Of a stretch of DNA of 64,000 nt, positions 14,801 to 26,800 are shown one piece after another. Source of the stretch: Bolinopsis microptera (lineage: Eukaryota; Ctenophora; Tentaculata; Lobata; Bolinopsidae); assembly GCF_026151205.1 (NCBI RefSeq), contig NC_087072.1:6248084-6312083 (forward strand), written 5' to 3'. The translations under genes were made by a program, and so were the position numbers. Within the stretch, counting starts at the first letter, position 1. The number at the start of each line of letters is the position of its first letter. Under the pieces are notes generated by a model that was given only the letters and a program-made list of their open reading frames with translations, did no database searches and was not told where the DNA came from.

Positions 14801-17800
14801 CAATTGTCTCGCCCATCGCCTGACATTTTAGGGTTTTTAACCCCTATCACCCATGAACCGGGTGCTTCCGGATTTATACCGAAACCCATATTGGAAGAAA
14901 ACACCCGATCTACAACATCAAAGCACATTTTAATAACTTGAGCACAAAACTGGTCAAAAAAAGACCAAAGTTGTTGCCCAATTTGGTATTTTTCCTCACG
15001 CGTGTAGTCAAAATGACCGATTTTTGTCAATATCTTAACAAATAAGCATTAAAGGGCTTATATTGCTCTATAAGTTGTATATAAATGTGATGTTTGCGCT
15101 CATTTTAAGCTAAAATTCAAGTCTCTACGATCTTCCTAGTTCAAGTTACAAAAATTCAGTCCCATTTTTGGTTCGCTGAGCCAAAAAACAGTTTTTTGTC
15201 AATATCTATAAAACAAAGCACTGGAGACCTTATGTTGCTTCATAAGTTGTATATAAATATGGCTATTGCGGTAATTTTAAGCTAAAATTGAAGTCTCTAT
15301 GACCTTCAGGAGCCGAAATACGAAAATCTCGTATACGCGACTGAGGGTAATTTAGAAAATTTGCCCTGTAGGGTTGTCTCTAGCGAAAGAAATTGTGCAC
15401 CCACACGATTTTGGTTAAGAATGACCTAACAAACAACCCTGTGTTGTCAGAAATAGTACACATCGAAGTGCACACTCAACTATTCCCTGCTACTAGAGTA
15501 AGAAGGGATTGATTGCTACTTGAGTACTGTATAAGTAGGAAGAAACTTGAAAGTTATCATCGTTAACATGTAATTGCAATTAACCTCGACCAAAATCCCG
15601 GGATATACAAATTAGTAATTGCAGCAGTATCTGCTACATAATCGACATACCGTGACTAATAATTCATACCGGCTACTAATTAAGACCACTAAGTTTTTAC
15701 AGCTAAATGAGTCACGTTACACGTACAATATTATAAATATAACGCTTGCATGAGTCATGATCCACTTTATAAATCAGAGCAGCATGCTGCCACGACGAAA
15801 TTTCAGTAAAAACCGCTAAATTTCGGTCAAGGGGACGGCAGAAATGTTTCTTTTCAAAACTATTCCAAAATCTCTTTTTATATTCTGATGATTTTCCGTT
15901 CATCAAAGCTTTCTTTGGGAATAGAACTTTGAGTTATTGATTAGAGGACTTCGCCGCTTCGACGCGCCGCGCAAACTAGCATTCTTGCTTCGCATCGACA
16001 AGATCGACAAGATCGACAAGATCGACAAGATCGACAAGATCGACAAGATCGACAAGATCGACAAGATCGACAAGATCGACAAGATCGACAAGATCGACAA
16101 GATCGACAAGATCGACAAGATCGACAAGATCGACAAGATCGACAAGATCGACAAGATCGACAAGATCGACAAGATCGACAAGATCGACAAGATCGACAAG
16201 ATCGTTGCTCTGCTTCGCAGAGCAACGATCTGGAAGGGTTGACATCGTCAATCAAAGTTATTGAGTACCTCAATCGTGTCTTGTGCCATCCTCATTCCTC
16301 AGTGTCCTTGTAAGATGGTCATTGAAGCATGAAGAAAAATTCAGTCGAAACAGTGAAATTTGGGTTTAAATTTGTCACTGCTCAAGAATATCTTGTGCCC
16401 ATTGCACTAATTGTCGTGAGACTACCTCAGGTAATTTGCTAGTAGTAGAACTGTTGGCTAGAGTAGGCCCCTTACTTTTATAGTTCTATGGAGCTCTCTG
16501 GCCAATTGCTCAGTCAGTGACTGATGCATATTATATTAAATTTGCAGAATGGTGCATTTTCAGTGATTTTGAATTTTAGTTGTAGTGAACGGTGGATTTT
16601 GACGTATTGAACGCACGTTCCACTCATTTTGTAGTGGAACGAAAATAAATTTATTTTCATGAATTTTTGTTTTTGATAATCACTGACGTTCACTACATCT
16701 AGATTGTAGAGTACGCTATATTAATATCTACCACATACCACACTTTATATTATCACAAACGACTAGTAACTGCGAGTACCGGTTTAAAGATTTGGCTGCT
16801 GAATCGAAAATAGTCGGATATCAATCTATTTTCCTGTTAGCTATACCAGAACTGAGTGGAAAACAGGAGAATTAAAACTATACTGAAAGTGAAAGGTTCT
16901 GGAATAATTCGAAAGTTTCTCTTTGTTTGTCTGGATGACCGCCCGAGTTCAAATTGGATGGAAAATACGAAGTTGATTAGTAACGGTACAGTAGCGCGCA
17001 ATTGCATTTTGATCAGTTTTATTGTCATATTATGTCGCCAGTGTCTCCGTTTTCCAAACAAATGGAAGTTGTTTCAATTTAAATTACTGTTACTGTACCC
17101 AAACCCAAATGATACCGAGAATGAAGTCGGTCGCTTGATTTTCCCATTCATTCACAATTATTTTATTTCAAAATTCAAATAAACTTTACATCAATGTATT
17201 ACAGTTATATTTAGAAAATACCACAATATCTCGTGTGAGGCAAAAAAATATGAAAAATGAGAGCTAGAAAAAAATTCCTGAGACTCAACACTACCAGACT
17301 GCAGCTTGAGTGAGAAACATTATGTAAACATCGCATCATAGTAAAATGTATTTCGGCTGAACCAAAACACGGTGGTAAAACCATTATTACATTGGTGCCG
17401 ATTGATTGATAGGGATAGGGAATAGGGATAGATATTGATGATAGGAGGCAGTACGCGGTATAAACGGTGCGTTACACTGTATTAACGGTGCGTTACACTG
17501 TTGTTACAGTCACGAAAATAACTGAGCTCGTTACAATTTGCAGGTCGTGAATGTCTACCTTTTATAACTGAGACTGTTTATGTTATTTAACATCTCCAAA
17601 CCAAATTACGACCTTTCTATGGTCAAACTTAATATGCAATCTGTCATGTAGTCAAGGAATGAAAGTCAAGTGAACAAATCTGTTAGATCTAGAAACACTA
17701 TTATATACTATATAAACGGTGCATTCAATGAAATGATAAATAAATAAATAGATTCTAACATTTATTACACGCTTCGACATCAAAATATACCCAACAAAGA

Positions 17801-20800
17801 TGTACAATGTACATTTAAGTCATTCAAGCGAGTCATTCAAGCAATGAATCCAAATTGCTTTAAGTTTTATCTGTGGGGAAAAGAAAATGCAGCTGAAGAG
17901 GGTTAAATTTGATAGTATTACTCATAAGACTCACACAAACTGTCACTATCATTACAACGGTCTTTCCGGAGAAGAGTAAAATAAGCCCGGCAAGTTTAGG
18001 CTGTGGGGATCAATGTCGGATTTAAAATTGGTCTCATTTAAGCACATTATGTCGAGACAATGTCGAGACATGATTCAGACAGGCACTACTAATAACTATT
18101 ATATCAAATTAACTCTTAGGATAAAAGAAAAGGATAGAAGAAAAAGTGAATGCCTTCACTGGTCCTTGGCAGTTGGCAGTGTGTATATAAATGCGCCCGT
18201 TCTTGTGCTGATATTGTATGGTGATTGGTGTCAGCGAGTTCTACTGTCAGTTGTCCAAAGGAAGAGATGGGAGTATTATCGCATGGGCATTGATAAGTCT
18301 AGTGCGTTTGACACGATCAAACGCACTACGATTCTTGAACTCCTGAAACTGTGTGGATGTAGTTGTACTGAGGATGAGCTGAGGATTGTCCGGTTGTTGT
18401 TGTCCAACACAAGGCTACGGGTGAAGGTCAATGGAGTTCTTTCAGCTGAGTTTTTAAGTCTCCTTGGAGCTTTCCAAGGTGACTATTTATCCGGCTGTCT
18501 GTTCACCCTTGTCTTAGCTGGTGTTTTGAATAAACTTAGGTGGACTATAACAATCAGTTTAGATAGGCCGATTCTCCCGATTACTATTGCTGGCCTTCCA
18601 CTTGACACTGAATATGCTGATGATGTCGACTTCAATGATGAAGAGGAAAACAACTTGAGAGCTATATTGCCCCAGACAACAGCAGCAGTACTCGAGAAAT
18701 GGAAACTCTTTGTCAATGAAGACAAAACGGACTTCACTCATGTTTATTAAGTTAGTACGGGTGAAGTTGACAGTGATGGAAAATTATTGTCGGGGAATGA
18801 AGCATGGAGGAAAAGTATCACTCTAGGGTCCGTCTTGTGTAGCAAAGCTTATATTCAGCGTCGCATAAACCTGCTGGGCCATCCCCAAAATATTCCTTGA
18901 AAAACTAGATGTTGTTCACCGCAAACATCTTCGCACTATTTTGAATATAAAGTACCCATGAGTCATCTCCAACAAAAACTTGTATAAACGCTGCAATGCT
19001 GAACCATTGTCAGAAAAAGTGGCTCGTAATCGGTGGAGAATGTTAGGACATGTTTTGCGGGGTCCTGTTGATGGACCAGCGTTTTCTTCCCTCATTTTTG
19101 CCATCAATACACTGGAGTTACCAGGGACTAGGGAGGCAGGGAAAAGAGGAAGAGCCCAAAGCAATCTATTCTCGCTGATTGTGCATGATTTATGTAAAAG
19201 AAATCTTTATATGAATAATATTTTTGATCCGTATTATCTCTGTAATTTAGCTTATGACAAGAGATATTGGCAGAAATTACAATGAAGTTTTTGATATTTA
19301 GCTATTTGTTTTAGGGAAAGATTAGACTTGGGTGTTGTTTTTTAACTATCCCTTGTTTAGAACTTTGATTTAATATAATATAATAATAACTATCAAATTA
19401 GAAGACTTTGCGTACTCACTACAGAGAATGTACTCACTACAGAGAATGTACACAATCATATATTGATTCTGATTTACTAATTTGAAATAAAAATGTCGGT
19501 GCGGAGGTGGTGATACAAGTAATATAAAATATGGTTTAATAAGATTTAACTTGTCTCTAATTAGCGCGATGTAGTTTAGAGATGTAGTTTGTTTTATTAT
19601 GAAATTATAAAGTTATAAATGGTCATAATCTGGACTAAACTACTCCCACGTCCAAATTGTCTCAAATGCCATAAAATAATTTTATTCTCCAAAATCCATG
19701 CCGATCTGCCGCCTTTCTGGCTGTGGGAAGATTTGTGAAATGAAACTCACCCCATTATTAGCCACCAGGAATCCGTGTAGACTGGTCCACTGTTCGCTGG
19801 TAGAATTACCGCCAGGTGCGTGGCTCTGTGAGCAGGGGATCTGGGAGACAAAGCGAGCTGCGTGCCGCGCAGACTCAATCAGGGGGGTTTGGAGAGGAGC
19901 CAACATCATACACACCAACTGAGTACTTCCTAACTCATCCTGCAAGATGGGATTACTTTTACAGTTTACACCAGTTAAATTAATTATCATGGTTAAGAGG
20001 GGATTTTATGGGAATTTTTGGAAATCAGGACAGTTTCTGAGAGATGAATGGTAAAAACAGCTATAAAGCCTGATCTATGAGAGGAGTGTAATACCAACTG
20101 TTTTTAGCCCTGCTAGATACGCATAAGTTGTAACAACGTGACCCCTTACCTCAGTGAATATCTTGACAAGTCTGTCTGTGTGAGCTGGGCGAAGAGCCAG
20201 GTATTCATTCCACCACTGTTTAGTATACATGAGGAACAGACGCTCTCTTTCTATCTTCCGGTCCTTTTCCATCATCAGCTGACTTTTTAACACTTCACTT
20301 GATATTCTCTTCTGCAGAGCTGGCAGCATTTTAATCCTGGAAAAAGGTAGTTTCAATTTGTACAGATATATCAAGAAATGCTTATAATCTCACACTTATG
20401 TTACTTCGGAGTATTCCAACACATTGTTACACAAGTCAAACGGGAGTGAAACCAGCCAATTGCAGGAAGCCGAAGGAAAAAAACCTCAATATTAAGCCGG
20501 AAATTTCTCGAATATTACGGTAAATACGGCAACTAATGATCCTTAACTTGAACTTTAAAGGCAAAGTACTGATTTAAACCTGACATTAAACATTACATAA
20601 TATCATTAAACATTGCATATTATATGTATATCTGTAACGTTCTGAAGATCTCACCTAAGAGTAAGCAGGCCCACAGAGACCCCACAGTCTGATTTAGTTC
20701 CAGTAACCTCCAGGTTTAGCAGCGTACCTTCTGTCTTATCAAGACACTGTCTCCAGTCAACCTCACAGCTACCTGATTGGTTAGTTTGTGTCACGTGGTG

Positions 20801-23800
20801 TAAATACTGTGTTATAATTGGTCCCAATTGGTTGGTTTGTGTCGCGTGGTGTAAATACTGTGTTCTAATTAGTTGGTTTGTGTTACAGACACTTGCACTG
20901 CCTCCAGTCAACCTCACAGCTACCTGAACCCGGACAGAGCCGTTTACTATTTACATAATATAAGGTCTTACTTAAGCTTAAGTTACAAGTCTTGCTTAAG
21001 CTAAGTTATAAGTTACAACTTAGCTTAAGCAAGTAGGGAATATATCACTGATATCCTGGCGGTTATCTTGCACAGATTTCTGCTAATGCAGTTCTGCTAA
21101 TGCAGTTCCTAACCTGATTGGTTAGTTTGTGTCACGTGGTGTAAATACTGTGTTATAATTGGTCCCAATTGGTTGGTTTGTGTCGCGTGGTGTAAATACT
21201 GTGTTCTAATTGGTTGGTTTGTGTTACAGACACTTGCACTGCCTCCAGTCAACCTCACAGCTACCTACCTGAACCCGGACAGAGCCGTTTACTATTTACA
21301 TAATATAAGGTCTTACTTAAGCTTAAGTTACAAGTCTTGCTTAAGCTAAGTTATAAGTTACAACTTAGCTTAAGCAAGTAGGGAATATATCACTGATATC
21401 CTGGCGGTTATCTTGCACAGATTTCTTCTAATGCAGTTATTGACAGAAATATTAGAATTTAGAATGTTTGACGTAATTTTCTATATATGAGCTATTATTT
21501 ATCACAACAGACTTTTGCTTTTACATTGAATACCAGCAACTTAAGAACGAGCTCATACAGGGGGGGGGGGTGTCACGTCCGTCTATGTCCGCCTATGTCC
21601 TGTCCTTTTTGGATTCTATGAGACAACGGACGTGTTTTTTGGGACATTGGCAGACACGGACGGACATTGGCGGACTCGGACGGACATTGGCGGACTCGTA
21701 CTCTGTTTTATAGATCTGGTACATTGTTGGCTCGGAATATTTGTTCAATATAACACATACGGGGGGTGATGAAGTGATCACTGTGGATTAGTCTACCCAG
21801 CGGTCTCCAGTACTCTGTCTCTATCGGGTCCTTCAACGTTAAGCTGTTAAGCTGATGTTGTCGTTCTATTGTTTATATTATCTCTATAATAGACGAAATA
21901 ACGTACGCTCATTGGTCAGATATTTAATTGATAAACCAATGGACGCGGCGATCTGAACAGCGAGTCTCTTAACTTTAGGGGGGGGGGGGGGGGGGGTGTC
22001 ACGTCCGTCTATGTCCGCCTATGTCCTGTCCTTTTTGGATTCTATTATTTTTCGCAACTTCTATGTATTATAATTTTGTACAAAACAAACGACTTATTTA
22101 TCACACTAAAGCTATTAATAGCTTTAACTTATATCAAATTATATAGGGATCCAGGAAAAGGCCCCAGGAGGAGGAGGAGGAGGAGGACTGGGGAGGAGGA
22201 GGACTGTTGAGGACTGATGAGGAGGACTGAGGACGAGGAAGAGGAGTAGGAGGAGGACTGAGGAGGGGAGGAGGAAGAGGACTGGGGAGGATCAGGAAGA
22301 CCCAGGAGGAGGACCCAGGAGGAGGACCCAGGAGGAGGACCTAGGAGGAGGAGGAGAACTGAGGAGGATGACTGAGGAGGAGAAGGACTCAGGAGGAGGA
22401 CTCAGGAGGACTGAGAAGGAGGAGGACTGAGGAGGATGGCTGAGGAGGATGGCTGAGGAGGATGACTGGTAGGGAGGAGGAGGAGGAAGAGGAGGAAGAG
22501 GACTGAGGAGGAGGAGGGGAAGGACCCAGGAGGAGAAGGAGGACCCAGGAGGAGAAGGAGGACCCAGGAGGAGGACCCAGGAAAAGGCCCCAGGAGGAGG
22601 AGGAGGACTGGGGAGGAGGAGGACTGTTGAGGACTGATGAGGAGGATTGAGGACGAGGAGGAGGAGTAGGAGGAGGACTGAGGAGGGGAGGAGGAAGAGG
22701 ACTGGGGAGGATCAGGAAGACCCAGGAGGAGGACCCAGTAGGAGGAGGAGGAGGAGGACCCAGGAGGAGGAGGAGGACTGAGGAGGACTGAGGAGGAGGA
22801 CTGACGATGACTGAGAAGGAGGAGGACTGAGGAGTACTGAGGAGGATGGCTGAGGAGGATGGCTGAGGAGGATGACTCAGGAGGATGACTCAGGAGGAAG
22901 AGGAGGAGGAGGACTCAGGAGGAGGACTCAGGAGGAAGAGGAGGAGGAGGACTCAGGAGGAGGACTTAGGAGAAATGAGAAGGAGGACTGAGGAGAACTG
23001 AGGCGGAGGAGGAGAAGGACTGAATAGGAGGAGAAGGAGGGGGACTGGGAGAGGACTGAGGAGGAGGAGGACTGATGAGAAGGATGAGGAGGAGGACTGA
23101 GGAGGAGGACTGAGGACCGAGGAGGAAGAGGAGGATGAAGAGGAGGAGGAGGACCCAGGAGGAGGAGGACTGAGGAGGACTGAGGAGGATGGCTGAGGAG
23201 GATGACTGAGAGGGAAGAGGAGGAGGACTGAGGAGGAGGAGGAAGACTGAATAGGAGGAGGAGGGGGACTAGGGGAGGACTGAGGAGGAGGATGGAGGAC
23301 TGAGGAGAAGGATGAGGAGGAGGACTGAGGTGGACTGAGGAGGACTGAGAAGGAGGAGGACTGAGGAGGAGGAGGACTGAATAGGAGGACTGAGGAGGAG
23401 GAGGACTGAATAGGAGGACGAGGGGGACTGGGGGAGGACTGAGGAGGAGGATGGAGGACTGAGGAGAAGGATGAGGAGGAGGACTGAGGACTGAGGAGGA
23501 CTGAGGAGGACTGAGGAGGACTGAGGAGGAAGAGGAGGAGGATGAAGAGGAGGAGGAGGACCCAGGAGGAGGACCCAGGAGAACTAAAGAGGAGGAGGAG
23601 GACTGGGGAGGAGGAGGACTGTTGAGGACTGATGAGGAGGACTGAGGACGAGGAGGAGGAGTGGGAGGACTGAGGAAGATCAGGAAGACCCAGGAGGAGG
23701 AGGTGGAAGAGTAGGATGAAGCATCTAAATGTTATTTCCATTTTTGTCCGTTTTTGTCCATTTTTGTCAGTTTTTGTCCGCTCTATTTTTTGTCCGTTTT

Positions 23801-26800
23801 GAAAATATAGGGTACCGATAGGGCCTGTCGTGATATCATGGATCGCTTAGGTTCCACCAGGATCTGGTAGTCCTCATAATTCTGCGGCCTCTATGTATCG
23901 TTAACTCGCACAACTCCGTAAGACCCTTGTGAGTTTGGCATGTGAAAATTTGCAGCCTTCCAGACATTGATTGGGTTAACGAGGTGTCGTACGTCACCTC
24001 AAGATCGGGTGACAGGGGGCTGACCAGGCCAGAACCCAATTGATTGGGTCTGAGGTCACGTGATTATGAGCCTGAGCCCTGAGGGCACGTGACTGTGACG
24101 TCACCAGAGCTTGTTCTTCGTTTCCCGCTAATTGGACCAGATGTGTTCCTGATCATCATAAGCATGAATCAACTATCAAGAGAAAGGAGTGGCAAGGTCA
24201 AAAGGAAATCGCGGCACGTGCAGAATCGCGATTTATCCCATTCCCTGCGACAAATCGCGATTCTCCTTTAAATCCGAGGGCAAAATATCACGTTCTTTAT
24301 ATTTATATTGAACTTATCACATCCACAGCCTTTCGAATGTAGCTGTACGGACCGAAAAAGTATTTTCGGCTCATAATGCTCAGGGAAGCATGAAACATAA
24401 ACAAAAGTAGTTTCCAGAAAAATTTTGAAAATAATTTCGATTTAGAAAATTTTCGGTCCGAGTCATTCTCCATTCTCGATAGGTACACGAAAAGTGCCTC
24501 AATATGTAAGTTACACTCCTTGTTTCTATATAATTATAAACATAACTTTTATAATAATTCTTACGTAATAATTATAATAATTTTCTATTATCACTAGAAG
24601 CCGCACAGACCTACTATCTACACACAAACCAACTAGTAATTTTCATTACCCTAATCCTATGAACCAGTTCACCCCTAATTCATAATTCGTGTAACAACAT
24701 CATGAAGAAGAGTCTGTTTAGATCTTAACACTTAAGATTATTAATGTAGATGCTATTGTTTTGCCTAACGAGCCTGTCGCTCCCTAATCTATCTATACTC
24801 ACAAGCTAGTTAACGAATTAATGACATCTAACTTAGCTATATATTATTAGGAATGGTCATCAAAATAAGTTTATAACAATGTCGATATTTTGGTAAATTT
24901 CTAGCTTCTGTCAGAAAATAAATTTACGGTTTCTATAATAGGGAGTAATTAGATATAAACTACAGTACAGCTGTACTTACACCCACATTCACAAGCATGC
25001 AAGCTCACCTGCCAGGTACCCGGTACCGAACGGACGAAACTACATGATCCCCCTATAACAGCAAAAATTGAACATTTTATTTAGCAATTTAGGTGTCCAT
25101 TAATGTCCGCTAATGTCCGTATATGTCCGTCAATGTCCGTCTATGTCCGCCTATGTCCGCCTATGTCCGTCTATGTCCGCATATGTCCGCCTATGTCCTG
25201 TCCTTTTTGGATTCTATGAGACAAGCGGACATAGACGGACGCGACACCCCCCCCCCCCTCCCCATACAGTATACTGTAGTACAAAACTTAATAATTAACC
25301 ACTTGTTGAATTAACTGAAATTTATCTGTTGTCCTTTATCTTACTCGATTACGCCTTATTTGGGAAAATAAGATAAGAGAAGTTTATCACTTTATTTTAT
25401 TCGGTTTTTTCATTTAGATAACTATACCAGACTAAACCAGACTAAACCAGACTAAACCTGACTTACCAGACTAAACCAGACTTACCAGACTAAACCAGAC
25501 TTACCAGACTAAACCTGACTAACCAGACTAAACCAGACTTACCAGACTAAACCTGACTAACCAGACTAAACCTGACTAACCAGACTAAACCTGACTAACC
25601 CAGACTAAACCTGACTATCCCAGACTAAACCAGACTAACCCAGACTAAACCTGACTATCCCAGACTAAACCAGACTTACCAGACTAAACCTGACTTACCA
25701 GACTAAACCAGACTTACCAGACTAAACCAGACTTACCAGACTAAACCTGACTAACCAGACTAAACCTGACTAACCAGACTAAACCTGACTAACCCAGACT
25801 AAACCTGACTATCCCAGACTAAACCAGACTTACCAGACTAAACCTGACTTACCAGACTAAACCAGACTATCCCAGACTAAACCTGACTTACCAGACTAAA
25901 CCTGACTTACCAGACTAAACCTGACTTACCTAATAAGTGTTTGTGTCCAGCGTGACTGGTTCTTACTATTGTAAGTAGCAACCTACTCTGACATGTTATT
26001 AAACTTCCTGGCAAGCAAATGTTGGTGTTAAAATGATAAAGTAATATAGTATATTATATACATTTCCAAGCTCTTGATATTTATCATATTAATACTTAAT
26101 TTATCATTAAAACTCCAATTAAAATTTAAAGACAGTAGTTTCTCACCACGTTTCTGTATCTGATCTATACAAAAGTAGAAGGTCTCATCGAAAGGTGGTT
26201 CACACATAGCTGGCACCGGTTTACTGGACATTCTCTTTCCTGCACAGTGGAAACTTAACTTATTTACACTAAATAACTTAACTTAATGCCACTAAACAGT
26301 TTTAAAACAAGCTTGTTAATGTAAGTAATGTGGGTGTATCGTGTGATGAGCTCAAACAAATGGGGGCAGTGTTTTTGAGCACTATAATGTTTCAGAGCAT
26401 GGAAAAGAGTCAGTGATAATATTACAGTACTTGTTTAAAACTTGAGGAGTTGTACAAACTAATTAAAACAACTCTACCAAACAACTGGTCACTAAGTCTG
26501 AACAACTGGTGACTAAAGTCTAAACAACTGGTCACTGTAGAACTGGTAACCAACCCAATTGTTTTCCTACGGCCTACCTAAACAAAGAGCGTGCAGTTGA
26601 AATGTAGCTGCCTCGTTGTTCTCCAGATCGTCTATAAAAGCTCTGCCTTGTGTTAAACTAACTTGGAGAAACCGCTTTCCTCGCGTCTCCAGCTCTGGAA
26701 CACATTTCAGATCAGTTAACCTGGCTATTTAATCTACAACAACTAATATCCGTAATAAAGACTTTTTGGCCAACTTTATAAAACAATAAAGTTAGGTTGA

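Noticed and set aside
14725-15030. 101-codon ORF conserved in three places (also 35045-35287 plus, 36591-36896 minus)
   Set aside because: The whole foldback arm is equally conserved, the frame is not better kept than flanking DNA, and no family is recognised. I keep it only as a possibility.
15903-16273. Repetitive ORFs (KIDKID, VDLVDL, SCRSCR types)
   Set aside because: Caused by the 9-bp array, whose unit is a multiple of three; open in four frames at once.
22953-23741. 262-aa serine/proline-rich minus-strand ORF
   Set aside because: By-product of the purine satellite; no start context, no domain, irregular repeat.
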